This document shows, piece by piece, positions 1-10,974 of a stretch of DNA of 64,000 nucleotides. A program made the position numbers and the translations under genes. Source of the DNA: Gari tellinella (lineage: Eukaryota > Mollusca > Bivalvia > Cardiida > Psammobiidae); NCBI GenBank assembly GCA_922989275.2, contig OV277868.1, positions 53,070,216 to 53,134,215 of the forward strand. The letters run 5' to 3'. Below the pieces are notes generated by a model that was given only the letters and a program-made list of their open reading frames with translations, made no database searches and was not told the DNA's origin. Numbering within the stretch: position 1 is the first letter of the stretch; every line of letters starts with the position of its first letter.

Positions 1-54
1 GACCAAACTGTTTGTAAACGCGCTTTAAAGCGTCAACGAGAGTGAAAGGGTTAA
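1..54. repeat. Right end of a TTAA-type MITE (family I), cut by window edge
   Basis: The sequence is the outer part of a P1 palindrome arm (CAAACTGTTTG), then an internal GCGCTTTAAAGCG, then GAGTGAAAGGG followed by TTAA. Its reverse complement matches 52162-52222 almost base for base, which defines the terminus as CCCTTTCACTCTC next to TTAA. Confidence 0.6.
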
Positions 55-1016
55 TTTGCAACGGTTTTGAACCAATCTTCGACCTATGGCAATATTGTTT
101 TAGAAGACCAACGTTGAACAACATTGATACGACGTTGATACATGTACTTCTTTAATAACAGGGAAGCGTTATAAAATTTTATTAATGTTAATTCAACATA
201 GCACTCTACGACCTTGGTCATCTACTTTAACTGTTATATAGTCTGTTTCTAGTTTTGAAGACACTTACAACTAAAAGTATTGAACGAAAAAATCCATATC
301 ATGTTAAAAAGGGGTTTCGATTGTTTTCATTAAAATGCTCATATCTTAGAAAGTGCTAAATATGTTTAAACCAAATTTGGACAATATATAACCGTCTCTA
401 CTTATCTATATACTTTTTATTTATAAATATTGATACAAATTACATATATTGCATTTTTTACCCAGCCAGGGGTTTGGGGGAGGGGGGTTGGGGGGGGGGG
501 GGGGCACCCAGTTTAGTAATATGAAAATGTAAAAGGTATCTTAAATTTGTTTATTGATTATATCAACTTGTTTACGAATAAGTGATTTATTTTCAATTTC
601 AACTAAAACAGGACACACTTTTACAACAAACTTAAACATTTTATATTACGTAATAACTAAATTGTTAATTTAACAACTTTAAACTGTTTATATGAATATC
701 GTACCCATCGACAAATTACACTAAATGTAATTATTTTGATAGAACATTTCACATAATATCAGACCAACATAAATGTTAACACATAAACTATATTTGTTCC
801 TTCAATGCATCTCAATAGTAATTTCAAATTCTATAAACATACATGGTTGTAGTTTCATTTGTATGATGTTATTATCACCAGATTTAGACCGTGTAAAATA
901 AGAATATTGACTTGCATGAAACAGTTTCAAATCCACAAGAAATGGGCATTTTAAATGATGTATCATACATCAAAATCAAACGCGTAGATTTCAAGATATG
1001 CCAAAGTACATGTGTA
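55..1016. other. AT-rich stretch without recognisable gene
   Basis: No coding signal or known repeat was recognised. The only notable part is a guanine-rich tract at about 469-505, with runs of up to 16 G. Such a tract could form a G-quadruplex or may be an assembly-sensitive homopolymer. Confidence 0.5.
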
Positions 1017-1262
1017 CAGTGGAGAATCTGTTATTCTTTCCCAATAAACGCGTTTACGCTAAAACTATTATTTGCAGTGCAAACAGTTTGGAGCCAGATC
1101 AGACACCGGGAAACCCGGCGTCTGATCATGCTCCAAACTGTTTGCCACCAAGATAAACATGAAATATCAGAATTGTCCAAAAGTTGTACTTTTCTATGTT
1201 TTAGCGCTTTGCGTTTGCGTACGTTTGCGTTTAAACGGGAAAGAATAACAGATTCTCCAATG
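1017..1262. mobile_element. Family A MITE, copy 1 (TA target, P1 core)
   Basis: Terminal inverted repeats start CAGTGGAGAATCTGTTATTC and the element is flanked by TA on both sides (1015-1016, 1263-1264). The central palindrome at about 1080-1145 is P1. Here it carries several arm mismatches, so this copy is somewhat decayed. Open frames across it are palindrome translations, not genes. The TA duplication and length of about 246 bp fit a non-autonomous Tc1/mariner-type element; the superfamily is inferred. Confidence 0.85.
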
Positions 1263-2150
1263 TATATTGCTATAAAGTTTTTCCGTATTACAATATATTC
1301 CAATATGACTTTCAGCTAAATCATAACATCTAGATGCAGGAATATGATATGAACAAACATGATTGAGATCTGCTAGGTAATACTATTCGTCAAATATCTA
1401 AGCGCTGTGTCTTGTGATATTTTACAAGAAGATTTTTTTATGCTTTCCCTATTTTTCACTTCGGTTGCCTTGTCAACCAGCGTTCTTTATTTGATAAATC
1501 ACTTGAAGGACATTGACCCAAAACAATTTCCTGTAAAATTTAATTGTACTAATGCATGTGGTTTCGGAGAAGTAAATAATATGTATATTTGATCCACGAA
1601 AGATCGGAAATGATAACGAAAAGAAAGGTATTGGTGGTCATTCTGGTTTTTACCATTTTGGGGCTTTCAGCATAATGGGAGAGCGTGAAAGACAACAGAA
1701 ATGGATTTAGCACACATTAACTATGGTTCAAATGTGGTCTGTCAACAATTTCCAAAAATGCATATAGGAATGTAATTTACCCCAAAGCCGACAAGGCTAT
1801 TTTAGATAAAAAAATCAATGTAACAAAATAAAACATCTTAGTGTTATTAGGTATTTTGAATGTGGAAATTGTAAAACACATGTATATACTTGTATCGCTT
1901 GAAATAGTATTAGAACATAAAAGTTAACATACGATCCGTGAAAAGTAGTTTAATAAGAAAAAGGGCCACCATCTTCAATATGCCAGGATATGAAGTGGCT
2001 AACGGATTTTTGGATTAGATGTGTCTGAACATTTATTGTAGACCGTCCCTCACTTGCATCATTATTTCAAATATTTTTGTAATATATCGAACTAACGCCC
2101 CAAGTTATTGCAGCTAACCTAACTCCACCGACCATCTAGCACTGCAGTAG
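1263..2150. other. No gene recognised
   Basis: AT-rich sequence. The 61-codon frame at 1407-1592 has no recognisable domain or splice context, and I do not call it. Confidence 0.4.
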
Positions 2151-2234
2151 CCATTTTCCTCTTTATTTTGTATTGACGAGATACTGTATGTATAAGTCAA
2201 AGAATAAAATATGTTCTGTTCTGTTCTGTTCTCT
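2151..2234 (+). repeat. 3' tail of a non-LTR retrotransposon ending in (GTTCT)n
   Basis: The sequence runs through AATAAAATAT into four tandem TGTTC units. The same tail occurs at 9139-9172 (minus) and 9595-9655 (plus). A polyadenylation-like hexamer followed by a short tandem tail is typical of CR1/L2-like LINE 3' ends. The coding part is absent, so this is a 5'-truncated copy. Confidence 0.6.
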
Positions 2235-2571
2235 ATTTCATTTGGACAGTCATTATAGTGCTTTGTCTGGCGTAAGTTCTAAGTACGACAGGGAAAAACT
2301 GTAACAGTTTGATGACGGTCGGAGCGGAAATGCCCGATAACACTTTCCGCATGATTTTACCCCCCTGCACAGTGTCGAATACCCAAGGCGATAATCGTTT
2401 TATAATGTATGACTAAATACTTCTCTTTGATCCTCATCAGGCTGAATCATCACCCGCTTCAAAAGTGCTATCCGCAATATATCTGACATAAGATTAGTTT
2501 CTCTATTTCATTTAAGAAATGTCAAACAAGTTTGATCCTAATCAGACTTACCGAGTTACTCGTTGTCTTTA

Positions 2572-2630
2572 GGGTCCAAACTGTTTGAAAGTATTAAAGA
2601 AGCCGTGCTCTGCAGGCTAAGGGTTAATCT
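2572..2630. repeat. Palindrome P1 arm plus TTAA terminus fragment
   Basis: One arm end (GGGTCCAAACTGTTTG) is followed by unrelated sequence and AAGGG next to TTAA at the right. It resembles the right half of a family I element whose core was lost. Confidence 0.35.
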
Positions 2631-3039
2631 GTACATTTGCTTTTGCAACTGCAGCTAATTACATAGTTATAATCTTTAAATGAAGCTTAACGAGTTTGCT
2701 GTTAAATCGGTTGATATTTGCGGGTTTTTCTTTCTCTCCTCTCCCCCACCCCTTTAAAACACACAACATATCAAAGGCGTGTTACAGTATTATCTCCAAA
2801 GGCAAGTTACTGTTTAATATATAAAGAATATCATTTCACACCTACATAGATTAAACCAGTCAGAAGCCCCTCTTTCTACCGCGTGACGGTACAAGAGAAA
2901 CCAGTAATGTACTGAATTGTGCAAAAACGATCCCAGAAGGCCGCCCACATTTTTCTCATATTGAAATCCATATCATTTTCGTATTGGACTGGACAACTTT
3001 CCGACACTCTGTTAAGAGTTACTTCCCTTGGTATTTCTA
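2631..3039. other. No gene recognised
   Basis: I see no coding signal and no repeat shared with the rest of the window. Confidence 0.4.
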
Positions 3040-3391
3040 CAGTCCATCTCTACAACGACAGCTAGTTGAAGACACAGAGAGTGTGTGTGTTGCTCGGAGC
3101 GAGTCGTTATAGGGAGGGAAATATAAGACTTCAAGTTGGCTGATATTTGCAAAAAGCTTGAATCCAGATCAGACGCCGCGTAACGCGCTTTGTCATTCGT
3201 AATTTTATTATTCTATCAAAACGTCAACTTATATGTAACTTTCAGAAAAAACAACAGTCGACATATTTAAGCAGATGGTATTGCAGCCATGAAAAGAGTT
3301 AGACATAATTGTCCTGTTTAGGGAACTGAGACAATGGTCGTTGTAAGGGGGAAGTCGTTGTTGTCAGGGCCGGTGTAGGGAGGGAACACTG
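3040..3391. mobile_element. Family D MITE, copy 1, with collapsed P1 palindrome
   Basis: The left end CAGTCCATCTCTACAACGAC and the right end, which reads CAGTGTTCCCTCCCTACA on minus, are inverted repeats shared with 5562-5922, 13690-13875 and 22594-22833. The body contains one arm of P1 (about 3153-3193). The opposite arm is missing: the text passes from the palindrome centre directly into CTTTGTCATTCG. This is a one-arm deletion of the hairpin. Confidence 0.7.
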
Positions 3392-3700
3392 TTTTTTTGG
3401 TTTTCGAAAATGCTAAGTTAAAGGCTAGGCTAGAAGGAATAGGAAAAAATGCATGTATTTTCTTTTGTCATTTAATAATTTTATGGTGTAAAATAAAGAG
3501 GTGATTTAACAGTGTAGAGTAAAATACCGAATTCATTTGGACTCGAACACAGCCTCGTCTAAATATGGATTATGACTGCTGTGTACTCGTCCTATAAAAT
3601 TCAGTATTGTACTCAACACTTTTAGTAACCTCATAACAAAATTTAAAAATTCACATCTCGTGTTCCCTGTACTATTGTATTATACATTAGTTACAATGTA
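3392..3700. other. No gene recognised
   Basis: AT-rich spacer between two MITEs. Nothing in it is supported. Confidence 0.4.
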
Positions 3701-3868
3701 CAGTAAATTCTCTCTTACACGACCGCTAAAGTGTGTCAATGTATTGACGTTTTAGACAGATGACTGCTTAAAACAAGGTGATGATTATTTCACGTTACTT
3801 AAAGGTGTAACATGCCATTTTAACAATCAACAAGCCTTTTTAAGTGGTCGTGATAGAGAGGTTGTACA
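3701..3868. mobile_element. Family C MITE, decayed copy
   Basis: The left end CAGTAAATTCTCTCTTACAC and the right end, around AGTGGTCGTGATAGAGAGG, match the intact copy at 12607-12812. The central palindrome is reduced to remnants such as GCTTAAAACAAGGTGAT. Confidence 0.55.
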
Positions 3869-4144
3869 TCTAACGACTTCTACTGAGTCTCTTATAGAGT
3901 AGTGTGACTGTAAACATCGGAAGTTGATGTAATAACAAAATCAAATTCAAGTTATCCTATATGAGCTAGAGTTTAAAGTAATATTCCGTAGATGAACGAT
4001 ATCGATATCAGTGCCATAGCTACTTGTATTTAAGCAAGGAATTAAGGCTGTCTCCTACTTGAAAAAATCTTCTCCATTTCAACGAGGTCGTTGGTTTAAA
4101 AATTCCCACCCCTTTGACCATCATTGGTTTAATTTAAGATTTAA

Positions 4145-4354
4145 CCCATTTATACCCAATGGATTCTTCCATGTTTGTATATTGGATTAGTCCATTTTTT
4201 AATCAAAGGGATGCCTGGTCAATAATTTCATTTTCATTTTGTTTCCTATCAACAAACAGTGTAGACTCTGATCAGACGCCGCATAATGCGGCGTCTGATC
4301 AGAGTCTACACTGTTTGCCTATATCCCATATATGGGATCGTGGGCACAAATGGG
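4145..4354. mobile_element. Family K MITE: TTAA target, P1 core
   Basis: The ends are CCCATTTATACCC and, on minus, CCCATTTGTGCCC, each bordered by TTAA (4141-4144 and 4355-4358). The core at 4253-4317 is a perfect palindrome. Its arms read CAAACAGTGTAGACTCTG instead of the commoner CAAACAGTTTGGAGCCTG, and both arms carry the change. TTAA duplication with CCC termini is the pattern of piggyBac-like elements; that assignment is inferred. Confidence 0.75.
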
Positions 4355-4619
4355 TTAATTTGTTAATGCCAACCTTCCCTCCCTTCAGTAGCTATAACGA
4401 TGCTGAATGTAATATATTTGCTGTACATGTAGTTTGATTGCCTGCAGTCCAATGTTTGCTGCATCGAGCTCACGAGCTACATGTAGTTTTTCGTCATTGC
4501 TTCCAATGTGTGATCCGGGTTGAACTCTGATGTTCACTGGATTCTCTTGGACGATTATTGCCGCATTGCTTAGTTTGGTAAACACCGCATCATTGAAGAA
4601 TGTTGGGCATTTTGCAACG

Positions 4620-4785
4620 CATTAACTATTTTCAGTAACAAGTGGGGGCGTATCTATGCACGCAGGAAGCACCTGTTGTTTTCGGCAAGTAAGCACCATT
4701 GATGATAAGACTGTTAATAATTTTCAATTCATTTACCATTTTCAGTAACAAGTGGAGCGCATCTATGAACCCAGGGAACACTTAC
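4620..4785 (+). repeat. Imperfect direct repeat
   Basis: TTTTCAGTAACAAGTGG followed by GCG-ATCTATG occurs at about 4631 and again at about 4738. This gives two diverged units with a spacing of about 107 bp. Confidence 0.4.
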
Positions 4786-4900
4786 TTAAGTTTGTTATAA
4801 TTTTGGTATTTTGCAATTAAATGTTTAGTAAATTTAATATTCCAAGTACCGGAAAGCGTGCTCAAATATTCCGCCAATGAAAAACGTAAAAGGTATTTTG

Positions 4901-4946
4901 GTATTTTTTTTTTATTTTTTTTTTATTTTTTTGGGGGGGGGGGGTT
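4901..4946. repeat. Low-complexity poly-T/poly-G tract
   Basis: Long T runs interrupted by single A are followed by a run of about 12 G. Length here is likely to be unreliable in an assembly. Confidence 0.8.
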
Positions 4947-5094
4947 ATTTTGTTAATACCCAAATCATAAATGTCTACAAGTACAATGTAGAATCTTTTT
5001 AAAAAAGGAACTACTTTGGTAAATGTTAACCAATCAACGTCACCAGCGAACTATCTGCCATTGCTTACTGACAATGTCTGTTTTTCTCCGTTTA

Positions 5095-5340
5095 CAGTGG
5101 AGAATCTGTTATTCTTTCCCGTTTAAACGCAAACGTACGCAAACGCAAAGCACTAAAACGTAGAAAAGAACAACTTTTGGACAATTCTGATAATTCTTGT
5201 TTATCTTGGTGGCAAACAGTTTGGAGCCTGATCAGACGCCGGGTTACCCGGCGTCTGATCTGGCTCCAAACTGTTTGCACTGCAAATAATAGTTTTAGCG
5301 TAAACGCGTTTATCAGGAAAGAATAACAGATTGTCCACTG
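5095..5340. mobile_element. Family A MITE, copy 2
   Basis: The element is complete, with TIR CAGTGGAGAATCTGTTATTC and TA on both sides. The P1 core at 5212-5278 is a nearly perfect palindrome centred on GGGTTACCC. Subterminal motifs AAACGCAAACGTACGCAAAC and TAGCGTAAACGCG recur in every copy of the family. Confidence 0.9.
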
Positions 5341-5561
5341 TAGCAGCTGCCAACATCTTTAGCTTCAAATATGTGCAACATAACAAAATTAATATGGGAC
5401 CTTAAAATTAACACTGCCAAGACAAAACAATTTATTATTACTGCGCCTAATAATAATGCCTTAAAACTGCGAATTCTAGATATTTATATGATAATTTGGT
5501 ACACTGGTGTTAATTAATTTCCATAGACGACGTGCGTCTTATTGCCTGTACACACATAGTA

Positions 5562-5922
5562 CAGAGCTCCATTTCTATAACGACACCAAATAGGAGACAA
5601 GCATTATGTAAGTTGTTCGGAGAGGGAGTCGTTATAGGGAGAGAAATTGACTTAAATTTGCAAACAGCTTGAATCCAGATCAGACGCCACGTTACGCGGC
5701 GTCTGATCTGGATTCAAGCTGTTTGTCACTCGTCATTAAGCTCTTTCTGAAAAAAATCTGCATTATGTAACTGAAAAAACAGCAGACGACAATTTTAAAC
5801 AGACGACATTGCAGCCGTAAATAGGTTGGACATGTAATTGTCTTTATTGGAGAACAGTGGTAAGCGTTGTTGTAAGGAGGGAGTCGCTGTTGGGAGAGCC
5901 TTTGTAGGGAGGGAGCACTATG
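5562..5922. mobile_element. Family D MITE, copy 2, with intact P1 core
   Basis: The ends resemble CAGAGCTCCATTTCTATAAC and, on minus, AGTGCTCCCTCCCTACAAAG. The core at about 5659-5727 has arms AAACAGCTTGAATCCAGATC, symmetrical except for one central position. This is a third arm version of P1 (CTTGAATCCA), distinct from those in families A and K. Confidence 0.75.
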
Positions 5923-6072
5923 GTAACAAATATTGTAATTGTATATGTGTCAAATAATATTAAATCTCGCTTACAAAATATAGGCTTTCGTCCCATTAAC
6001 TGTGTATTCAAACTAGCTGACACGAATTATATTGAAACATACAAGATAGAAAATGCAAGAAATATAGTTTAA

Positions 6073-6222
6073 TCCATTACCCATAAATACGCATTTTTAC
6101 GCGTCTAGTTTATTCATCCAGTGAGTTCAAATGTATACAATCATGAATATGTACCATAAGAAATATGTTCTATATTCAAGCAAAATTTTGCTAAAGGCAG
6201 GCTGAAGTAAAGCAGAATGCGG
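6073..6222. mobile_element. Family B MITE, truncated left part
   Basis: TTTAATCCATTACCCATAAA and the following text match the left half of family B. The copy stops after the first arm of palindrome P2 (AGGCAGGCTGAAGTAAAGCA). Confidence 0.55.
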
Positions 6223-6574
6223 CTTAAGCGCGGGTTCGAGTCTCGAATCAACCCAAAACATATTTATTTGCTAAAAAGTTTTAAGTATTCAATAACTATT
6301 TATTACTTAAGTGGTTTATTTTGATTGATTTTTACCCTTTTATTTCGTTTTCATGGGTTATTCTTTTATTTTTATTTTTATTTCATTCATCACACATGTT
6401 CATTGTTAAATAGCTACGGGGAAACATCTCTAAACTGGACACCTAAGAAAGTACTTGTTGGCATATAATATATGAAGCTCATTTAAGAGCTTTTGTTTTG
6501 CATTTAGCAGGCACATGTCTGAATAGCTTTTGTCCTTACTGAGTGGTCGATTCATAGGTGTTTTACTGTAATCA

Positions 6575-6640
6575 GGGCTCCAAATAACGGGAGTATTTCA
6601 AAAACAAAATGCTTAACTTTTCCTCGTATATTTAAAAAAA
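6575..6640. repeat. Family F MITE, left end only
   Basis: CAGGGCTCCAAATAACGGGA matches the TIR of the complete element at 7464-7655. The rest is missing. Confidence 0.45.
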
Positions 6641-6848
6641 TGTGGTTACGATCGACGCAGGATTCGAACTCAACCTCAATAAAAAAAATACTGCTATCGC
6701 ATTGCCGTCTGTGTACCTAGACTTTGCCTACTTCGCTAGACTTGCCTTCATCTTCATCTCATTTACTAAACTCGGCTCTTCAAAAAACGGTCCGAGAGCT
6801 TGCGGGATGCTGTTCTCCCTAAAAAATGTGGCCTCGGCTGACCTTTAA

Positions 6849-7376
6849 AGCGACTCGCAACCAGATGGTGCATTAAAAATAGTAATATGTAAATATGTGT
6901 CAAACGCTTATATAAATGGTAAAGAATTAGTTTAGGATAAGAAATTCTGTTTAAAAAAATGTATTTCAATAAAAAAAAATATTGGTCTCTGGTGGGATTC
7001 GAACCCGGGGCGGACAGAAGACAAAATAGGGGAAACCGCTTAGACCAATGGACCACGGAACTATCCGTTTATCTAGGATCGATTTAACGTATTTCAATGT
7101 GTAGCGATCGAAAGTGCATACAACTTCGTAATTCGGCTCGGGTTTATGTCTGAGCCCGTGTAGAGAAGCAACAACAACAACTATACCGTCTACTAGTCGG
7201 TATAGAAAAACGATGGAAAATATCTAAAAATCTAAGATTCGGTGACGATTCTTGAGACTTTTTTTTTGGAGTTATCATATTCTTTTAATGTCAGAAGCCA
7301 AATAATGCCACTAATTTGCTTTTATTTGAGTATTTTATTTTATTTTGACAAGTACACCATCCGGTTGCGAGTCCCT
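6849..7376. mobile_element. Family S element, copy 1: TTAA element carrying a tRNA-like unit
   Basis: TIRs AGCGACTCGCAACCAGAT and, on minus, AGGGACTCGCAACCGGAT are bordered by TTAA (6845-6848, 7377-7380). On minus, about 7069-6984 folds like a tRNA with B box GGTTCGAATCC and a candidate A box around TGGTCCATTGGTCTAAGCGG. Its tRNA-like part differs from those in copies 2 and 3 (16876, 39177), while the flanking element is the same. No protein is encoded, so it must be mobilised in trans. Confidence 0.8.
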
Positions 7377-7463
7377 TTAAACCCAGCTGTTTTACTATAC
7401 ACATTAAGTTTATTCAAGATTTAAGCTTGTGTATTGTATATTGAACTCAAAACAGGTACTGTA

Positions 7464-7655
7464 CAGGGCTCCAGATAAGAGGGAGTAAACTGAACAAATC
7501 CAACATATTTTCACTCATTTTGCACCAAATCCTATGATGTTACTACTCATTAGAATCGTCTCTTCGAGACGATTCTAATGAGTAGTTACACCATAGGGCT
7601 TAAAGCAGAAATAAAGATTTAAGGTTTTGAAATACTCCCCTTATATGGAGCCCTA
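7464..7655. mobile_element. Family F MITE with its own central palindrome (P4)
   Basis: The ends CAGGGCTCCAGATAAGAGGG and, on minus, TAGGGCTCCATATAAGGGGA are inverted repeats. The centre (about 7531-7596) is an almost perfect palindrome, with arms CTACTCATTAGAATCGTCTC around TTCGA. The flanks GGTACTGT and GGTACAGG may be a diverged 8-bp duplication, which would suggest hAT. That is uncertain. Confidence 0.7.
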
Positions 7656-7913
7656 GGTACAGGTGTGTATGCATACGTGATGATGTATCAGACATGTATG
7701 AAATTAGTTGATAAGCTGTAATGAATGCTGTATGGGCTGTCCGAGTGTTTACTACCAATTACAGTATACATGTCAGTAATTGATATTGAAGTATTGTTGT
7801 CTTTCTTGTGAGAGTGGTGTTTGTTTCAAGGGAATGCGTCTTTCCAGTGGTTGGAATAGTTGGGGTCCACTGTATTAGGATTTGAAATGTTTAGTCTCGG
7901 TTAATTTGATTTG

Positions 7914-8165
7914 ATTTGTTTTGATTTTACGTCGCTTTCAACAGTATTTCAGTCATATTGCGACGTCCAGCTACTTACAGGTGGAGGAAGACCCCAGAAA
8001 TCCTTTATGCACTGTTTCAGGCACAAATGGGCAACTGGGTAGAACCACCGACCTTCCGCAAGCCAGCTGGAAGGCTTCCCCACATGAAAAATCCGAACGA
8101 CCCTACTGGGATTCGAACTCACAGCGGTGAGGAGCTTAGTGATGAGTCTCGGTTAATGAACAGCT
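7914..8165 (-). mobile_element. tRNA-derived SINE
   Basis: On minus, a B box GAGTTCGAATCCC (8106-8118) is followed by a conserved-looking body containing GGTCGGTGGTTCTACCCAG. The 3' end reads GCAATATGACTGAAATACTG and GCGACGTAAAATCAAAAC. From memory this matches a SINE family common in bivalves, which is part of the host inference. No database search was run. Confidence 0.65.
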
Positions 8166-8285
8166 CTAAATATCAGTACATGTACATTAAGTTGACAACG
8201 TGTCATTGCCATAGAGAAATAACTTTGTTGTGACTTGCATAATGGGATTGGTGGTCGTCAAAAGGCTACTTCCAGCTTGTTGATA

Positions 8286-8529
8286 CAGTGGAGAATCTGT
8301 TATTCTTTCCCGATAAACGCGTACGCTAAAACTATTATTTGCAGTGCAAACAGTTTGGAGCCAGATCAGACGCCGGGTAACCCGGCGTCTGATCAGGCTC
8401 CAAACTGTTTGCCACCAAGATAAACATGAAATATCAGAATTGTCCAAAAGTTTTACTTTTCTATGTTTTAGCGCTTTGCGTTTGCGTACGTTTGCGTTTA
8501 AACGGGAAAGAATAACAGATTCTCCACTG
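8286..8529. mobile_element. Family A MITE, copy 3 (opposite orientation)
   Basis: Complete, TA-flanked, with P1 at about 8345-8412. Its inner text is inverted relative to copies 2 and 4: TAGCGTAAACGCG-like text lies on the other side of P1. Frames here are palindrome artefacts. Confidence 0.9.
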
Positions 8530-9138
8530 TATAGAGGACAAGTGAAGAAGAGATGATCTGTACTTTCAGTTTCCCCACACTGGCAAATAGGCGAGTCAAC
8601 AATATTCTTTTGAAAATATGTTTAATTTAACGAGCTTCAGTTACAGTTTTATTACTTATACCTAGCCATATTCAGTCTCTGTTGGTGATTTCCCTGTTTT
8701 AACACAATTTTTTATCAACGCCCTTGTTTCGACGTTACCTATTGACGTCATTTTCTTTTAACAAAATGCTTACAGCAAAAGATTTAATTCTTTCTTTTAA
8801 ACGAGATAGACCCACCTATCAGTTTCAATGACTTATCGGAAAATGGCGTGCCCTGGTAAGCGTCACATGCGTTGCTATGGAGACCATTTATTCCCACTAA
8901 CATATAATTGTTTTGAAGGAAAAAAAAAGTATCTTCGGAACAAAAACATGTTATATACCGATATGATACCGGTAGATCCCTCATAATTGATCGCGTAAAA
9001 TAAATAAGGACAAAAGTTTACGAACTTTAATAACAACCCTCGTATGTGTCAATTATATGTAGATCTATGAAGATCTATATTGTTATAGGTTTGAACAATC
9101 CTATTGATTCACGTGACAATTTGTACTTGACTATTTTA
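8530..9138. other. No gene recognised
   Basis: No supported feature. Confidence 0.4.
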
Positions 9139-9172
9139 TAGAACAGAACAGAACAGAATATTTATTACACGT
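9139..9172 (-). repeat. LINE 3' tail, minus orientation
   Basis: Tandem AGAAC units, then AGAATATTTATTACACG: the reverse complement of the 2151-2234 type tail. Confidence 0.5.
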
Positions 9173-9594
9173 AAACATTACAGTTTCTGGTGTTTTACAA
9201 TATACATCTTATCCATTTTAATAATCAAGACATTATAGATGGATGAACGTTTTTATCATTAAATATTACTTTTAAGTATTAATGCAATAATATATTGAAT
9301 GTATTAAATGTAGATTTTACTATTAATTCAATAATATATTTAATTTAATTTTTACTATAGTTTGGTCCAACAATCAAGTATAGACGCATGGGCATATGTG
9401 CATAAATGTGTTGGCCTATGCCCACACACATACACTTCATATACCATTCATGAAGCTCTAGAAAACATTTCCTTAAACATATGTATGTTTAAATGCATAG
9501 TATTTCTCTACACAATGCACATATATATGTGTGTGTAAATGCATAGTATTATTTTACACAATACATCTACGTTCATTTCGATTACAATTCATGT
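9173..9594. other. AT-rich, no gene recognised
   Basis: This lies between two LINE-tail sequences pointing towards each other and may be the remains of their bodies. No frame is conserved. Confidence 0.35.
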
Positions 9595-9655
9595 ATGACG
9601 GTGTAGCTTGCGTACAAGTCAAATAAAATTATGTTTCGCTCTGTTCTGTCTGATG
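9595..9655 (+). repeat. LINE 3' tail, plus orientation
   Basis: ACAAGTCAAATAAAATTATG runs into a degenerate GTTCT tail. It is similar to 2151-2234. Confidence 0.5.
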
Positions 9656-9660
9656 ATATC

Positions 9661-9860
9661 CAGGGCTGCCATTTCTCCGAATTTTTCCTAAATCTTTTTC
9701 CAGTACATGGTAGCTTAAAGCAGGCTGAAAGTAAAGCAGAATGCGCCTTCTACTTTACTTACAGCATGCTTTAGGTAGTCACATGTCAACAAAACAAGGC
9801 ACTTGAAAAATACAAATTTGGAAATCTTAGGATTTTTTATTTAATCTTATGGCAGCCCTG
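9661..9860. mobile_element. Family E MITE, copy 1 (6-bp target duplication, P2 core)
   Basis: The ends CAGGGCTGCCAT and ATGGCAGCCCTG are bordered by the perfect duplication GATATC (9655-9660, 9861-9866). The core is palindrome P2 (arm GCTTAAAGCAGGCTGAAAGT), imperfect on its right arm. Confidence 0.85.
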
Positions 9861-9976
9861 GATATCGCACGATCCCCGCTGAGACGCCATATCGCATACC
9901 CATCTTACCGGCAGTTGATTGCTGAAAACCGCACTTAAGCGGACAAAATTATAATTTTCCGCGCTAGGTTATATTG

Positions 9977-10363
9977 CTATTTATCACATAAAACCGACTC
10001 TGGGAGTGTTATAACTATAGTGAAATATCAATATTTGGGCTCCGGCCCTACCTGTTCGTCTACGAGCGCTGCATGGCGCTGGGTGCCAAATGACGTCATT
10101 TGCCATGGCGTTACTGTAAACAACGTCAAGTTTTGGCGGAAAATACATATGGCGGAGAGACAAAAAACTACGGATTCAGTTCACTTAAAAGGGTTTTAAA
10201 GTGTTTATGTGATAAATAGGATCTAACATTCGTGCTCATTATTTATCATTCTTAATAAACTCGTTGACTAAAACAAATATAACGCTCGCCAAGGCTCGCG
10301 TCATATTGTTTTAGTCAACTCGTTTATTAAAAATGATAATTAATGAGCACTCATGTAAGATCC
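9977..10363. repeat. Short inverted repeats and a long foldback
   Basis: TATTTATCACATAAAAC at about 9979 is inverted at about 10203-10218, enclosing about 240 bp. Next to it, 10219-10287 and 10297-10363 are about 68-bp inverted arms (for example GTTGACTAAAACAAATAT against ATATTGTTTTAGTCAAC) with a loop of about 10 nt. This is a probable MITE or foldback element; no relative was seen elsewhere in the window. Confidence 0.55.
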
Positions 10364-10509
10364 TCTATGTACCGCAGATTCTAAATATTCCGCAAGGCTT
10401 GGACAATATATGTACTTTAAAATGAGAGAAACAGTGATTTGACAAAAAGACAATGTAGGTTTGCGTTTTACAGTTGGTAAGCCTTTATTCGTAACAGTCC
10501 CTATAAATT

Positions 10510-10576
10510 GCAAACATTTTACAGCCAGATCAGACGCCTAGTTATTCGGCGTCTGCTCAGGCTAAAAACCGATTGC
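10510..10576. repeat. Decayed P1 palindrome
   Basis: The GCCAGATCAGACGCC and GGCGTCTGCTCAGGC arms are still recognisable. No terminal repeats were identified around it. Confidence 0.6.
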
Positions 10577-10639
10577 CACTGAAATCTAATCAAATCGTCA
10601 GCCTTTTCAAAGTTATGTTTTCTTTTTAAAAAATTGCTA

Positions 10640-10885
10640 CAGTGGAGAGTCTGTTATTCTTTCCCGTTAAAACGCAAACGTACGCAAACGCAAAACACTA
10701 AAACGTAGAAAAGTACAACTTTTGGACATTTCTGATAATTCATGTTTATCTTGGTGGCAAACAGTTTGGAGCCTGATCAGACGCCGGGTTACCCGGCGTC
10801 TGATCTGGCTCCAAACTGTTTGCACTGCAAATAATAGTTTTAGCGTAAACGCGTTTATTGGGAAAGAATAACAGATTCTCCACTG
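10640..10885. mobile_element. Family A MITE, copy 4
   Basis: Complete, TA-flanked, P1 core at about 10757-10822, nearly identical to 5095-5340 in the same orientation. Confidence 0.9.
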
Positions 10886-10974
10886 TATGTGTTAACCTTT
10901 CTTTTCGTTTAACCGATAAATAATACCATCTTACCCAGTGTAAACGACAAAAATAATTTTCAACACATCTTTTA

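Noticed and set aside
912..1319. Open frames over family A MITEs (also 5092-5386, 8187-8556, 13890-14096) with similar peptides such as TVWSQIRRRVTRRLI
   Set aside because: They are translations of the P1 palindrome in both directions. The resemblance comes from the repeat, not from protein conservation.
6225..6262. B-box-like GGTTCGAGTCTCG as a tRNA gene
   Set aside because: No A box at proper spacing and no acceptor stem; it directly follows a truncated MITE.
6642..6760. Possible tRNA-like unit around GGATTCGAACTC
   Set aside because: Only the B box is convincing; the remaining arms do not fold, so no feature was called.
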